From: Tubulanus polymorphus
Taxonomy: Eukaryota > Nemertea > Palaeonemertea > Tubulaniformes > Tubulanidae
Reading direction: 5' to 3'
DNA: 64,000 nucleotides
Assembly (NCBI RefSeq): GCF_964204645.1
Contig: NC_134031.1
Span: forward strand, 17,729,307-17,793,306
The notes beneath the pieces are model-generated. The model was not told the origin of the DNA. It saw only the letters and a list, made by a program, of their open reading frames with translations, and searched no databases. Shown one piece after another: positions 38,801 through 47,847 of the stretch. How positions within the stretch are numbered: position 1 is the first letter of the stretch; the number at the start of each line of letters is the position of its first letter. The position numbers and the translations under genes were made by a program.

Positions 38801-41136
38801 GGCAGATAATATGGTGGTCGATAAGAGATGCATACGCAATGCGTTTACAAGGGGCCGTATCGAGAAAAATATTTTAACGGCTTTACATGGGAAAATTATA
38901 AATTGCCAATATCAATATTTCAAAATACTATATAGGCCTACAGGCCTAAGCATGCAAGAAGGGATATTATGCACTAATGTCTATTTCAACTTGACTTGAG
39001 AAGACTTCGGGTGGCCTAGCTCAGTCAGTTTTGGTAGAACATACCTGAAAAAGGTATTCAAAAGACCAGCACGGACGGGCAGTTGAACTTATAAACATCG
39101 ATTTCTACGACTTGAGAATAAGAACCCCAATAAGTCACCCCACGCAATTAAGACTTTTTGGCAATCCTTCAATACAGTGTAAAATGGACTAAAAGCAATG
39201 TTTTAGTCCAACTAACAGTCCATTCTGGTCCTTTAAAGACCTGTATCAGGTATGTACGACCAAAACTGACTGAGCTAGACAGTCACGTGCAAACCAATGA
39301 CTCAAGGTACTCTATCTAAGTTTTGAAAGGCAATGATATAGGCCTAAATAATTCTGATTTACCATCATTCCAAGCCCAGCCATCAGCACTGAATGAAGGA
39401 TGAAAAACAAATTCATCTGTTATTACCAAGGTAACACAGATTTCATAGAGCTTTACAGCATATAGATTTCTGGCCAGACAAATTCTTATAGGATTCAATA
39501 GTTAACTAGAGGTCCATACATTCTTGGTAAAATATTTCAAATTCAATATTCAACACCCCCTGGTAAGCAAACACAGAAACCATTGACCTTAAACTCACAA
39601 CAGTCATACAACTTGAGCTACAATATTATGGAAATACCATGTTATTCCGGGGGTATTCCACTATCCAGGTCCCTCGGGTCGAAGCACAAGTTCTTTAATA
39701 TTCTGATTCCAATAAGAATCTACTAACACATTAAGCGTATTTCAGGTTTGCGGAAACAGCTTAGTTAACCACCTCTATGATACAAATTCAAATACTATTT
39801 TACTACGCTAACTTCCAGTGGCTAACCACCCATGGCAAATTGATTCTGTGCAATCGGTTTTTTACTATTAGACTGTTGTCATAAAATGTACACAGAATAG
39901 AATTTCAATCATACAGGATTGATTGGTCATTGGTCGTTTGTAAAATTTTCTTAAGTGTCTCGGTTTTTCACTCCTCTGCTAATTTCAATATCAAAAGCCT
40001 GAATATAGCCTATGTAACAGCTGAGAAATATAGAATCCATGCCAGGACTGTAGCCAGCCCCATCTCTGGGGGGCTTCATTTTAAAGGTCTACATGCCAAA
40101 AAAAGGCACATACTATTAGTTGGGGACGAGTCTTAGTGCGCAAACCATTTTTTGAGGTTAGGATACAAGAAGGAGTAATTTTGTGGCTTTTGGCATAATA
40201 ATTAAATGAAAACTGAAGGTTTGCTGCATTTTCATGAGTTCGCACCGGGGCTTGTTTGGCCTTTGCAAATTTGGCCTTGAGCCATTAGTTTGAAAGATAT
40301 ATTAAGCAAGCACTAACAAAAAAGTGGCACAGAATTTTCTCATAGGACTGGGGAAAACCAGTTGTTGTTTCGGGTTAACTGCTAAAAATTAGACGTTAGG
40401 CCCGGATGGACTTTCGCCTTCTCTGGCTCGGTTGTTGGACAACAGGTACTCGTCAACAGGTTTGGGATAAAATTCCTGGGGTTATCAGTGTTTTTGAGTG
40501 GTTATTCTGCAATAAATCAGAAAAAAAAAATGTCTATAACGTTTTGAAAAGGCAATGGCTCTGGCTCCACGCGACAAAATACTAACAAACTTCATTTAAT
40601 ATCAAAACTTTTATTTCATACAACACTCACTTGTGATATAACACGCTCATAGTGCCTCAACTACCTTGTCTTTTAAATTATCAAAAGATGTTTCGACATA
40701 TTTGACAGTGTCTCATAATCGACGTAATGATAGAAGACCCTACATCAATATCTCCCATATCACAAGTCAGTGTCATATAATGAAAGATTTAATTTTACAT
40801 TACACAAAAACAAAGTTTGTCAGTATTTCGTTATGTCTTCGTGTTCAGCTAGCACACATTTTTGTCCTTTAAAACGCATCAGTCTCCTCCCCACCCCTCC
40901 TGCTCCTGCTGTGGTTCGACGATTTCAATTTCAATTAATTTATTCATCATAAATCCAAAGAAAGTATAAGATTGTGAATGACGATCTGCTGAGAAACGTG
41001 GGGCATTAAAATACACTAATTGGAAATTAACCTTAGTTAATTCCTCGTCTGTCAAATCGCGTTCTAGACGGTTCAAAATTTCTATCTGACGCAATTTCTT
41101 TCGCAGTTTTCTGATTTCTCTTCTAGTGGAGTCCAT
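29893..41136 (-). CDS. WD40-repeat protein with C-terminal CaaX box, 13 coding exons
   Basis: Exons (minus): 41136-41032, 38392-38209, 37886-37715, 37037-36901, 36574-36424, 35621-35500, 35411-35325, 35074-34988, 34846-34758, 34378-34156, 33389-33264, 32482-32317, 30076-29893. All junctions are GT-AG and all phases agree, giving 610 residues. Residues 1-50 are a basic coiled-coil-like segment (REIRKLRKKLRQIE, then LTDEELTKVLR). Residues 55-200 are low complexity with a poly-Asp run. Residues 215-550 are about seven WD blades (GSRDTTIKVWD, GSSDCSIKIW, GGGKLEFWD, TGCAEGTVKI, VTGGVELKIWE). The tail is Ser/Asp-rich and ends in CSVL, a CaaX prenylation signal whose final Leu favours geranylgeranylation. 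WD propellers are interaction platforms; I do not recognise the orthologue and saw no F-box. An in-frame Met 25 codons upstream (41211) is an alternative start; the chosen one has the better context (GCAATGG). Confidence 0.85.
30201..30346. repeat. Intronic repeat, copy 1 (with poly-C tract)
   Basis: 146 bases nearly identical to 33510-33655, same orientation, including a run of about 12 C and the block CCGTTCCGACCCTGGCTTGA. It lies in the last intron of the WD40 gene. Confidence 0.85.
33510..33655. repeat. Intronic repeat, copy 2 (with poly-C tract)
   Basis: Partner of 30201-30346, same length and orientation, in the intron between WD40-gene exons 10 and 11. Family unknown. Confidence 0.85.
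39016..39278. mobile_element. Fold-back element with tRNA-like ends
   Basis: 263 bases in intron 1 of the WD40 gene. The ends are 32-base inverted repeats with two mismatches (CTAGCTCAGTCAGTTTTGGT and its reverse complement). The end sequence TGGCCTAGCTCAGTC..GGTAGA looks like the 5' half of a tRNA, including box A. Within lies a perfect 10-base-stem hairpin (TGGACTAAAA..TTTTAGTCCA). It could be two opposed SINE heads or a MITE. Confidence 0.75.
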
Positions 41137-41374
41137 TGCGCCACGCGCACCGGGTTGACTTGAATTAGAGCAAACAACTACAAACAGTTTGGTTTCACAA
41201 TGCCGGAGCATTCCTCGGTCACCTCGGATGTGGCGCCGGGTGTTCGGGAGAAAGTCTTTCACGCGAGCAGTTACTCATTCAATGGATTGAATATATATGT
41301 CCAGTAAACTTTTCTCGATGTCCGCAAGGGCACCGAGGGTAGTGAATTTTCACCTGCATTTTCTATTTCCCGCG

Positions 41375-41480
41375 AGTAATAGGGTATATGTCTTTTCATA
41401 CCAGAGGTCGAGAGATCGAGCTCATTTTCACTCACTTGCCCCCTCAACCTCTGATATGAAAAGACATATACCCTATTACT
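41375..41480. repeat. 34-base inverted repeat at the edge of the AT-rich island
   Basis: Arms 41375-41408 and 41447-41480 (AGTAATAGGGTATATGTCTT on the left, its complement on the right) pair along about 34 bases with one or two mismatches around a 38-base loop. It marks the abrupt change to the AT-rich island. Confidence 0.8.
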
Positions 41481-42560
41481 CTAATAATTTTATATAAATG
41501 AACATTATTTATATGAATATGATATATATGAAAATCAATTATATAGATTTCGAATAAAAAATATGTAAAATAAATGGTAGAATTAAAAAGTAACGAGTAA
41601 TTAACGATATGAAGAAAATATAAATTTTAATTAAAAAAATTTATTAATAAATGAAAGAACATATACTACATTTCAAAGATATTGATTTACATGAATTCGA
41701 AAAATATTTTACAATTAAAAATTTCATTCCTATTAAAGATTTGATTAAAACTGCACGTTTTCGTTTTCAAGTGAATAATATTACTTAATTAAAGTTTAAA
41801 AATCATTATCTAATGATAGAGTTATCGAATGAAAAAGATAACATCTTATTCAATACAATAATTCCAAAATTCACAACATCTAATGAAATAGATAAACATT
41901 TAATAATAAGAGATGAAATACTATCACTTTTTAATAATGAAAATTCACATAAAACATTATTTTTACACTTACGTTATTGTCCTTTCAGAATGTTATGTAA
42001 TATTTTTCAGATTACAAGAAAAAAGATTTAACCCTGACATTCCAAATGAAAAATCAGGAACTCAATGTAACTTAGACAATAAAATTGATTCACCTAAAAA
42101 GAAATATGAACCTAATGAAAAAGCGTTAGGTCATCTTAAATCAAAATACCTCAACTCAAATGGAATAATTCAACTCTAAAAAATATATTTCATCTCAAAT
42201 ATATAAAACTAAGAATATTCAAAATAAGATATTTCAAATTACTTATTAATTTCTTAATTTCCTAAATAAATGAATGATTTCAACATTCCAACTGGAAAAG
42301 TGATTTAAAACATTATTTAGTTGCTGGAGGTTTAATATTGGCTGCATTATACTTTTATTATGATAATATTAGTAAAGATTTGATTAATCAAAATATGAAA
42401 TTAAGTAAGAAATTCAAAAAATTAAATGGAAATAATCATAGAAACAATCATGAGAAAGTTTATGATTTAAAAGAATTAGAGGATTAAGACAGCATCTTTT
42501 AATTTGAATTATTATATCTTAACTATATGAATGAGTGACAATATACTTAATATATTACAT
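41481..42560 (+). mobile_element. AT-rich island with broken reading frames (possible degraded mobile or viral DNA)
   Basis: About 1.1 kb of markedly AT-rich sequence between ordinary flanks, packed with plus-strand frames using A/T-ending codons and rich in Lys, Asn and Ile. One frame runs from 41651 to 42031 with a single in-frame TAA at 41786; a second (about 42005-42179) is shifted by one base; a third (about 42270-42487) codes for one membrane helix (LVAGGLILAALYFYY) followed by a Lys/Asn-rich tail. No family is recognised. The composition, short spacing and decay look like a remnant of an inserted AT-rich element or DNA virus, but no hallmark gene is present. Confidence 0.4.
41651..42031 (+). 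pseudogene. Interrupted frame in AT-rich island
   Basis: An ATG at 41651 opens a 45-codon frame (MKEHILHFKDIDLHEFEKYF start) closed by TAA at 41786-41788. The same frame then continues open to the TAA at 42029-42031 (IELSNEKDNILFN..). This suggests one former gene of about 126 codons with a nonsense change, or two short genes. Product unknown. Confidence 0.35.
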
Positions 42561-42912
42561 CTTATTTACAGAAATCAAGAGCACATTAAGTCAATAATTA
42601 TGGTTTCTATGAAATGAGATTCAGAATTGTTTTTTAAATTTGCAGTGACGTAGGCGCACAACTTTTGAACTGGCACATCGACTGTTTACTTACCCTCATT
42701 TGCAATTCATTTGAATGCTTTCGTTTTTGAAAATTATAGAGTAAGTCGTTTCTAGTCCTTTTTAAGGCAGTTGGTTAATCTTATCTAATATGGACAGCAC
42801 ATACTATTCTAATGCGCGTGTAAATTCTGGTTTTGAGAATTGTTGTGCACAATATAGAAATAATAATACATGTAAACATGTAAACTTGCATCAATTAGAA
42901 TTAGTTCATGAA

Positions 42913-43149
42913 CAGGGATGGATCTTGGATTTCTTCATAGGGGGTGCAGAAAAAAGGTCATTTTAACTCTCATAGCCAGCGCTGGAGGCCCTCCCCAGAA
43001 TATTTCGGAAATCTTATTTTAAAGTGACTTTTTAGGGCACCTGGTCTCATAATTTACGTTATGGAAACTATAAACGTATCAGTAAAAATTGGCCCCAGAG
43101 AAAAGGGCACTCGGAGGTTTTAGGGTGTCCCCCTCTGGATCCAGCCCTG
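42913..43149. mobile_element. hAT-like MITE (candidate)
   Basis: 237 bases whose ends are imperfect inverted repeats, CAGGGATGGATC on the left and GGATCCAGCCCTG on the right. CAGGG-type ends are typical of hAT elements. No 8-base target duplication could be recognised, so the boundaries are tentative. Confidence 0.5.
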
Positions 43150-43460
43150 CGGAGGCATACAATTTAAAGTGGATTTATCCTATCACAATGAAATATGATA
43201 ACCAAAAAATTTAAACGATCAACTGAATTGACTCCATGTCAAGCAACTTGTTTTTCGAATTGATCTTTTCGAAAAAAATTCATATTTTCATATTATTCTA
43301 TCTTCATATTACACTCATTTACACATGATTCATGTCACGTTTACAAAAAGAATTATTCTTCTCTGAAATTGAATCATCCGAAGAATAGACGCAGCTATAT
43401 TTATATCTTATAAAGCTTAATTTGAACGCGAATAACGTTTTGTGCAACAAAAGAAAACTA

Positions 43461-44441
43461 ATGGCTATAGACGCGCTGAACGAAGAGTTACACGAGATGA
43501 AGAATGACAGCGAAGAAATGTCGATAGGACTGCCCTACCACGCAGTTATAACGCGATTAACCGTCATTCATCTATCCGCCGGAAGCCTTAGGAAATTCAT
43601 GATCGTAGCGAATGTGACGCTGTTGTGTCTTGGTACGTTCGGCAATGTGGCTAGTTTCCTGATGATGATCAGTCCACGCTTTCGTAGACTATCTTACGCC
43701 AACTATTTACTCGTATTGGCAGTGAGCGATTTGATTTCGTGTTTCGACTTGACAGGTATGCCGCTGTTAGAGGTGATCAGTTATCGATATTATGGCATCA
43801 GCGCGGTTGAATTCAAGAACCTCGCGCATTGTCTTGTTTATGAGATCATTTTTCAGTTGGCCATATGTCTAAGTACGTCTATGGTAGTTATTGTTTCACT
43901 GGAACGTCTGTTGGTCGTATCGTTCCCGTTCACAGCCCGTATCGTCTGCACGCCCAGATTCGCCAGGCTGGTTATCGTTGCATCGACCGTGCCAAACGCG
44001 GCTACGGCCAGCGTGAATTTTTTTATCATGCGATTCTCGAATGAGGACGGCTGTTATTACGAACCCGAGGACCAAAAACGATATTTTGTATTCTGTGTGA
44101 TATATCTATTCGTCTTACCTCTTACTATCATTATCACCAGTAATTTGGCAATAATCATCATCCTATACGTGGGAAAAGAGTTCGGATTGACGGAATCAAA
44201 ATCGAGCAAAACGAAACGTACCACCATCATGTTGATCACTGTCTCTTTAGTGTTCACATGCTGTATGTTGCCCACAACGATTAGTTGCTTGATCCCTATT
44301 TCGGCCGCATTGATGCAACTACTTGTGACATCTTTTACGGTTTTACAAAGTATAAACCATGCGGCAAATTTCTACATTTATTTGCTGCTCGGAAAAGAGG
44401 TTCGAACACAATTCATCAACGCAATCCGCTGTAAGTTTTAA
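43461..44441 (+). CDS. Class A (rhodopsin-like) GPCR, intronless, divergent
   Basis: 326 residues with seven hydrophobic helices in one exon. Landmarks: GN at 61-62 in helix 1, LAVSD (Asp90) in helix 2, Cys124 and Cys198 able to form the usual extracellular disulfide, SLERL (147-151) in place of DRY at the end of helix 3, CMLP (268-271) in place of CWxP in helix 6, and NFYIY (303-307) in place of NPxxY in helix 7. It signals at the plasma membrane if functional; the ligand is unknown, with general resemblance to invertebrate peptide (FMRFamide-type) receptors. Start chosen at the first ATG of the open frame; a Met at residue 13 is also possible. A poly(A) signal lies 10 bases past the stop. 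A second intronless GPCR faces it tail to tail. Confidence 0.85.
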   Translation: MAIDALNEELHEMKNDSEEMSIGLPYHAVITRLTVIHLSAGSLRKFMIVANVTLLCLGTFGNVASFLMMISPRFRRLSYANYLLVLAVSDLISCFDLTGMPLLEVISYRYYGISAVEFKNLAHCLVYEIIFQLAICLSTSMVVIVSLERLLVVSFPFTARIVCTPRFARLVIVASTVPNAATASVNFFIMRFSNEDGCYYEPEDQKRYFVFCVIYLFVLPLTIIITSNLAIIIILYVGKEFGLTESKSSKTKRTTIMLITVSLVFTCCMLPTTISCLIPISAALMQLLVTSFTVLQSINHAANFYIYLLLGKEVRTQFINAIRCKF

Positions 44442-44450
44442 ACGCTTAAG

Positions 44451-44456
44451 AATAAA
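44451..44456 (+). promoter_or_regulatory. Poly(A) signal for the GPCR gene
   Basis: AATAAA only 10 bases after the TAA stop, implying a very short 3' UTR if used. Confidence 0.45.
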
Positions 44457-44812
44457 GTTATGACTGAAAGATTGCGTTGACAAAACTTAAAACTGATATA
44501 TGTACCTGCTTCCACATTCAAAAAGTAAGGATAGAATGTTCTAGTTAGGAAAATTGTAACTTAGGATATAGTATTACGTTAATATACATTTCAAAGAAGG
44601 CTTGTGATCAAAATGGGAATACAAATGATAGGCAAATCCCAAATTATCGGAACTCAAAGGGAAATAGGGTAACAATGATACATCCAAAACGGTGTACCAC
44701 TTTTACGATATCATGATACGTGTATTGTTCACGGGCATCATCCTAATTACCGTAAACTTTACCGAAAGGAGACGCTGTGACATCATGCCTATATGAATAC
44801 GGATAATACCTG

Positions 44813-45065
44813 CCTGGGATCGTATTCACGAAGCGCCCATTACTTATGTGTCGCGTAAGATTTACGGGTGTATCTATGGGAATTCACGAAACAACCGTAA
44901 GCCTACTACGTGTTATTCCCGAAAATACCCGTAAGTTCGCACGTAAAGGTCATCCGCAACGTACGTGTCACGTAAGTTACGGATTTTCTCTACGTGCGAA
45001 CTTACGGGTATTTTCGGGAATAACGCGTAGTAGGCTTACGGGTGCTTCGTGAATACGGTCCCAGG
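44813..45065. mobile_element. Long fold-back (MITE-like) element
   Basis: 253 bases that fold almost completely on themselves. Outer ends are CCTGGGATCGTATTCACGAA and the complement of CCTGGGACCGTATTCACGAA; inner arms (about 44890-44947 and 44990-45042) share CCGTAAGCCTACTACG and CGAAAATACCCGTAAGTTCG. The frame spanning it is a by-product of the hairpin. Confidence 0.82.
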
Positions 45066-45624
45066 TCCGTGGTATACTATACTATACTATATTTATTTCC
45101 ACTAAATATTACAATATATCATTATAAATTATAAAAATGAAGTTAAATGAAATATATTAATATTGAGCAGGGGAGACTTGAAGAGGCCAGTTAAGACTTA
45201 CCTATGTCAAACGTACAACGTATAACGTGCGTGCACTTGATTTAAAAGTGTATGTAACATGTTTGTTCCAGCAACCATTATATTTCGACTAGCCATCATA
45301 ATTTTCCAGACCGTACCAGCAATACCATTAATGTTGCCCCTTTTGACCAAAATACATAAAAATCCTACAGGTTTCGACCACCCTTTAACATGGGGGTTTA
45401 AACCTCTTGCTTAGGTGATGGTGGCGGTATTTAATCGTTGAAACGTTGTCATTTTATCTGAACAATTTGTTAAAAGGTATCTATAGCAGGGGACATTTTT
45501 AACGGCTTATTAAATTTTAATTGTCTCAAATGAAATATTTTTCCAGCCAATGAAAAATAACACATTACGATACAATACTTAATATTCGGGCAAGAGAATC
45601 AATATTTCAGCACTTAATGGCCGA

Positions 45625-46677
45625 CTATTGTCGAGAGAGTATAGGGTGAAAAAGACGATTCAATTTTTGTACAGATTTCTGTCTGAAACGTGGATTTACA
45701 ATGATATACACAATGACGTTTATCAAGGAGTCAACTCGACTGCCAACCTCGGCGCTGTATTTTAAAACGTTCAAATCGATATATAATTTGAAATACTTGG
45801 CCAAATCGTAAGCCACCAGGGCGAACATGTTGGGAAATTCGCACATCAAATGCGCAGAAACAATTGACACCGTCATAACCAAAGCCATGTTGTTTCCACG
45901 ATTTTTCGATTTATTGTACGTTCGTTTATCAGCGAGCATTTTCTGTCGTGTTTCACGCGACCGATTGACGTTGTAGGTTAAAATCAAATTGCAAAACAGT
46001 AATAGTAAAAACGGAATGACCATGCCGAAATAGACGGCCACTTTTCTGCGATATCTACCCATCCATCGACTTTTGAATAAATTACTGGATTTGAAGAAAA
46101 ATTTTACGTCGGCAAAATATCTACACGTTGGTGGTGATCGGATGATTTTCTGAGCGAAGAATGGAGCGCCGAAAAGCGTGTTTACCGCTACGATAGACAT
46201 CACGATCAATTTGAGATGAGATTTATGAAACCATTTTTTCGACCGAAACGTAAAATTGACGGTCACCAAGCGCTCGATCGTAACCGCGACGGTCAACCAG
46301 TTCCGAATGATGAATAACAGAAATTTCAAAGACGGCAGGTAAGCGTCTAAATGCGGCATCAGTTGGCGTTGGTGTATGTAAATGACTTTGTATCCGTATT
46401 GGAAAAGTCGATAGATAACTCCGATACTGTACTCGGGAATGCTGGCGAACCCGAACAACCCGTCAAAAACAGTCAGCCATGTTAACAAATAGTAAGTCGG
46501 CTGAAAGGGTAATTGTCTGAGTACACTGAAGCAGAAAGCGTTAAGCGCTGTAGCCGCTATTGCTATTGGCGCTGTGATTAAGGTGTGGATATACAGACGA
46601 CACCAAGTTATCCTATACGCTTTACAGGTTCTGTTGATGTCGTACGTCAAGTCTTCGAACATCCAGAATTTCGACAT
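45625..46677 (-). CDS. Class A (rhodopsin-like) GPCR, intronless, divergent
   Basis: 350 residues, one exon. Seven hydrophobic helices; an N-glycosylation site NRT at 15-17; Asn46 in helix 1; Asp72 in helix 2; TIERL (134-138) replaces DRY; CEFP (279-282) keeps the CxxP shape of helix 6; NVIVY (320-324) replaces NPxxY; a basic C-tail begins VNPRFRQ. It is distantly related at best to its neighbour at 43461-44441, so this pair is not a recent duplication. Ligand unknown. The loss of the canonical DRY/NPxxY residues is typical of fast-evolving lineage-specific receptors. ATG at 46677 is the only Met before helix 1. Confidence 0.82.
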   Translation of the reverse strand: MSKFWMFEDLTYDINRTCKAYRITWCRLYIHTLITAPIAIAATALNAFCFSVLRQLPFQPTYYLLTWLTVFDGLFGFASIPEYSIGVIYRLFQYGYKVIYIHQRQLMPHLDAYLPSLKFLLFIIRNWLTVAVTIERLVTVNFTFRSKKWFHKSHLKLIVMSIVAVNTLFGAPFFAQKIIRSPPTCRYFADVKFFFKSSNLFKSRWMGRYRRKVAVYFGMVIPFLLLLFCNLILTYNVNRSRETRQKMLADKRTYNKSKNRGNNMALVMTVSIVSAHLMCEFPNMFALVAYDLAKYFKLYIDLNVLKYSAEVGSRVDSLINVIVYIIVNPRFRQKSVQKLNRLFHPILSRQ

Positions 46678-47847
46678 GCTTGCACCAATCTCGGGTCGAT
46701 CCTCGAACGGCCTACAGATAATTGCGCCTGATGTGACAAATTGGATGAAATTAAGTAATTCAAATAGTCAGCATATAATTTCGTTCGGTAATAATATCGT
46801 ATATATCTACAATTTCTATTTCATACAAAATCAATAGTCGTCAGAATTTTTTTTTTTTTTGAAGCACGCAATTCACATGGATCGATGATAGTGCGACTTT
46901 CCATGGTTTAAAAAGTTTCTGACTGTGGTCGAAACCTATTGGTAGTGAAAATATAAGAAAATATAAATATAAGAAAATGGGCGTCGTTTCTAAGAATAGT
47001 AAATATCTGTTTAATTTGATATTAAATCATGCACTTTCACTCACAATCGAATCACCAACGAAGACGGCTTTTGAAGGTTTTTGCTTCGAAACTCACGGAT
47101 GGCAACTCGAGAAACCTAATAACTTATTTATCTCTTCTTCGTGCGGCACGATTCATCATTAAATCAACGCTGTGTTGTGACATTCGTATAAAGATCTTTT
47201 TCGGTAATAAAATCTCGCAGAGGCAAAAATGAATAACAAGGACTGAGGTATGGTGGCCGATTCGGGACATGTCAATACATTTTTATCATCCTCTCCACGT
47301 TAACGGGCAAAATCAAGTCCTATCAAATTTTGTTTTGTGCGTTTTCGTGAAGGATGAACAAAATTATTGACATGTGCCGGATCAGCCACCGCACAGTGGA
47401 GGTCACAACTGATAGCTATCTATCGTGCCATATAAAATAACGTATAAAATATCCTTAATGATGATTAGTTTTAGGGTCAAGAGTTCTTTGTAACCGTACA
47501 ATACTCCTGCTATGGAATGACCACAGCGAATTAATGCGCAACTCCTTTATTTGAAAAATAATTCATGTGTGCTTTGAAATAGAAAACAAACGCAAATTCC
47601 CGAGATAAAGAACATATGGTGTCATGAAAAATTTCTCATTAGGGGTCGAATGATACATTTATTTTGCACTAAGGTAACCAATTGATTGACGTTTAAGGCA
47701 GTAATAATTTGCAAATGTGCCCGGTGATTGTCTGTCTATTGGCTACAAATCAGCTATTATTTGCCAGCCTAACAACTTTGTATCAGTTCATCAACATTCC
47801 AGTCTAAGCTGTCGCCGTCTAGCCAGCGAGTTGAAACATTCGTAATA
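46678..47847. other. Intergenic between GPCR and first hydrolase gene
   Basis: A shared upstream region of two divergent genes. Apart from a poly-T tract near 46849 and the MITE at 47242-47398 I see nothing specific; no TATA box like that of the later hydrolase copies. Confidence 0.45.
47242..47398. mobile_element. Short MITE with about 45-base inverted repeats
   Basis: Left arm 47242-47292 and right arm 47351-47398 are reverse complements with several mismatches and small gaps (GGTGGCCGATTCGGGACATG against GGTGGCTGATCCGGCACATG). The element is about 157 bases and has no reading frame. Confidence 0.7.

Larger units (their letters stand above)
41137..43460. other. Interval between WD40 gene start and GPCR gene
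   Basis: Holds the WD40 gene 5' flank (roughly 41137-41370), an inverted repeat, the AT-rich island and a hAT-like MITE, each listed separately. Nothing else was recognised. Confidence 0.5.
44442..45624. other. Spacer between convergent GPCR genes
   Basis: Contains both 3' flanks, the fold-back element at 44813-45065 and a short ACTAT pentamer array at 45072-45091. No coding segment seen. Confidence 0.5.

Noticed and set aside
41137-41262. Longer N-terminus for the WD40 protein
   Set aside because: The extension has a weaker start context and no family feature; kept as an alternative in the gene entry.
44846-45052. 68-residue frame between the GPCR genes
   Set aside because: Lies wholly inside a fold-back element; open because of the inverted repeat.
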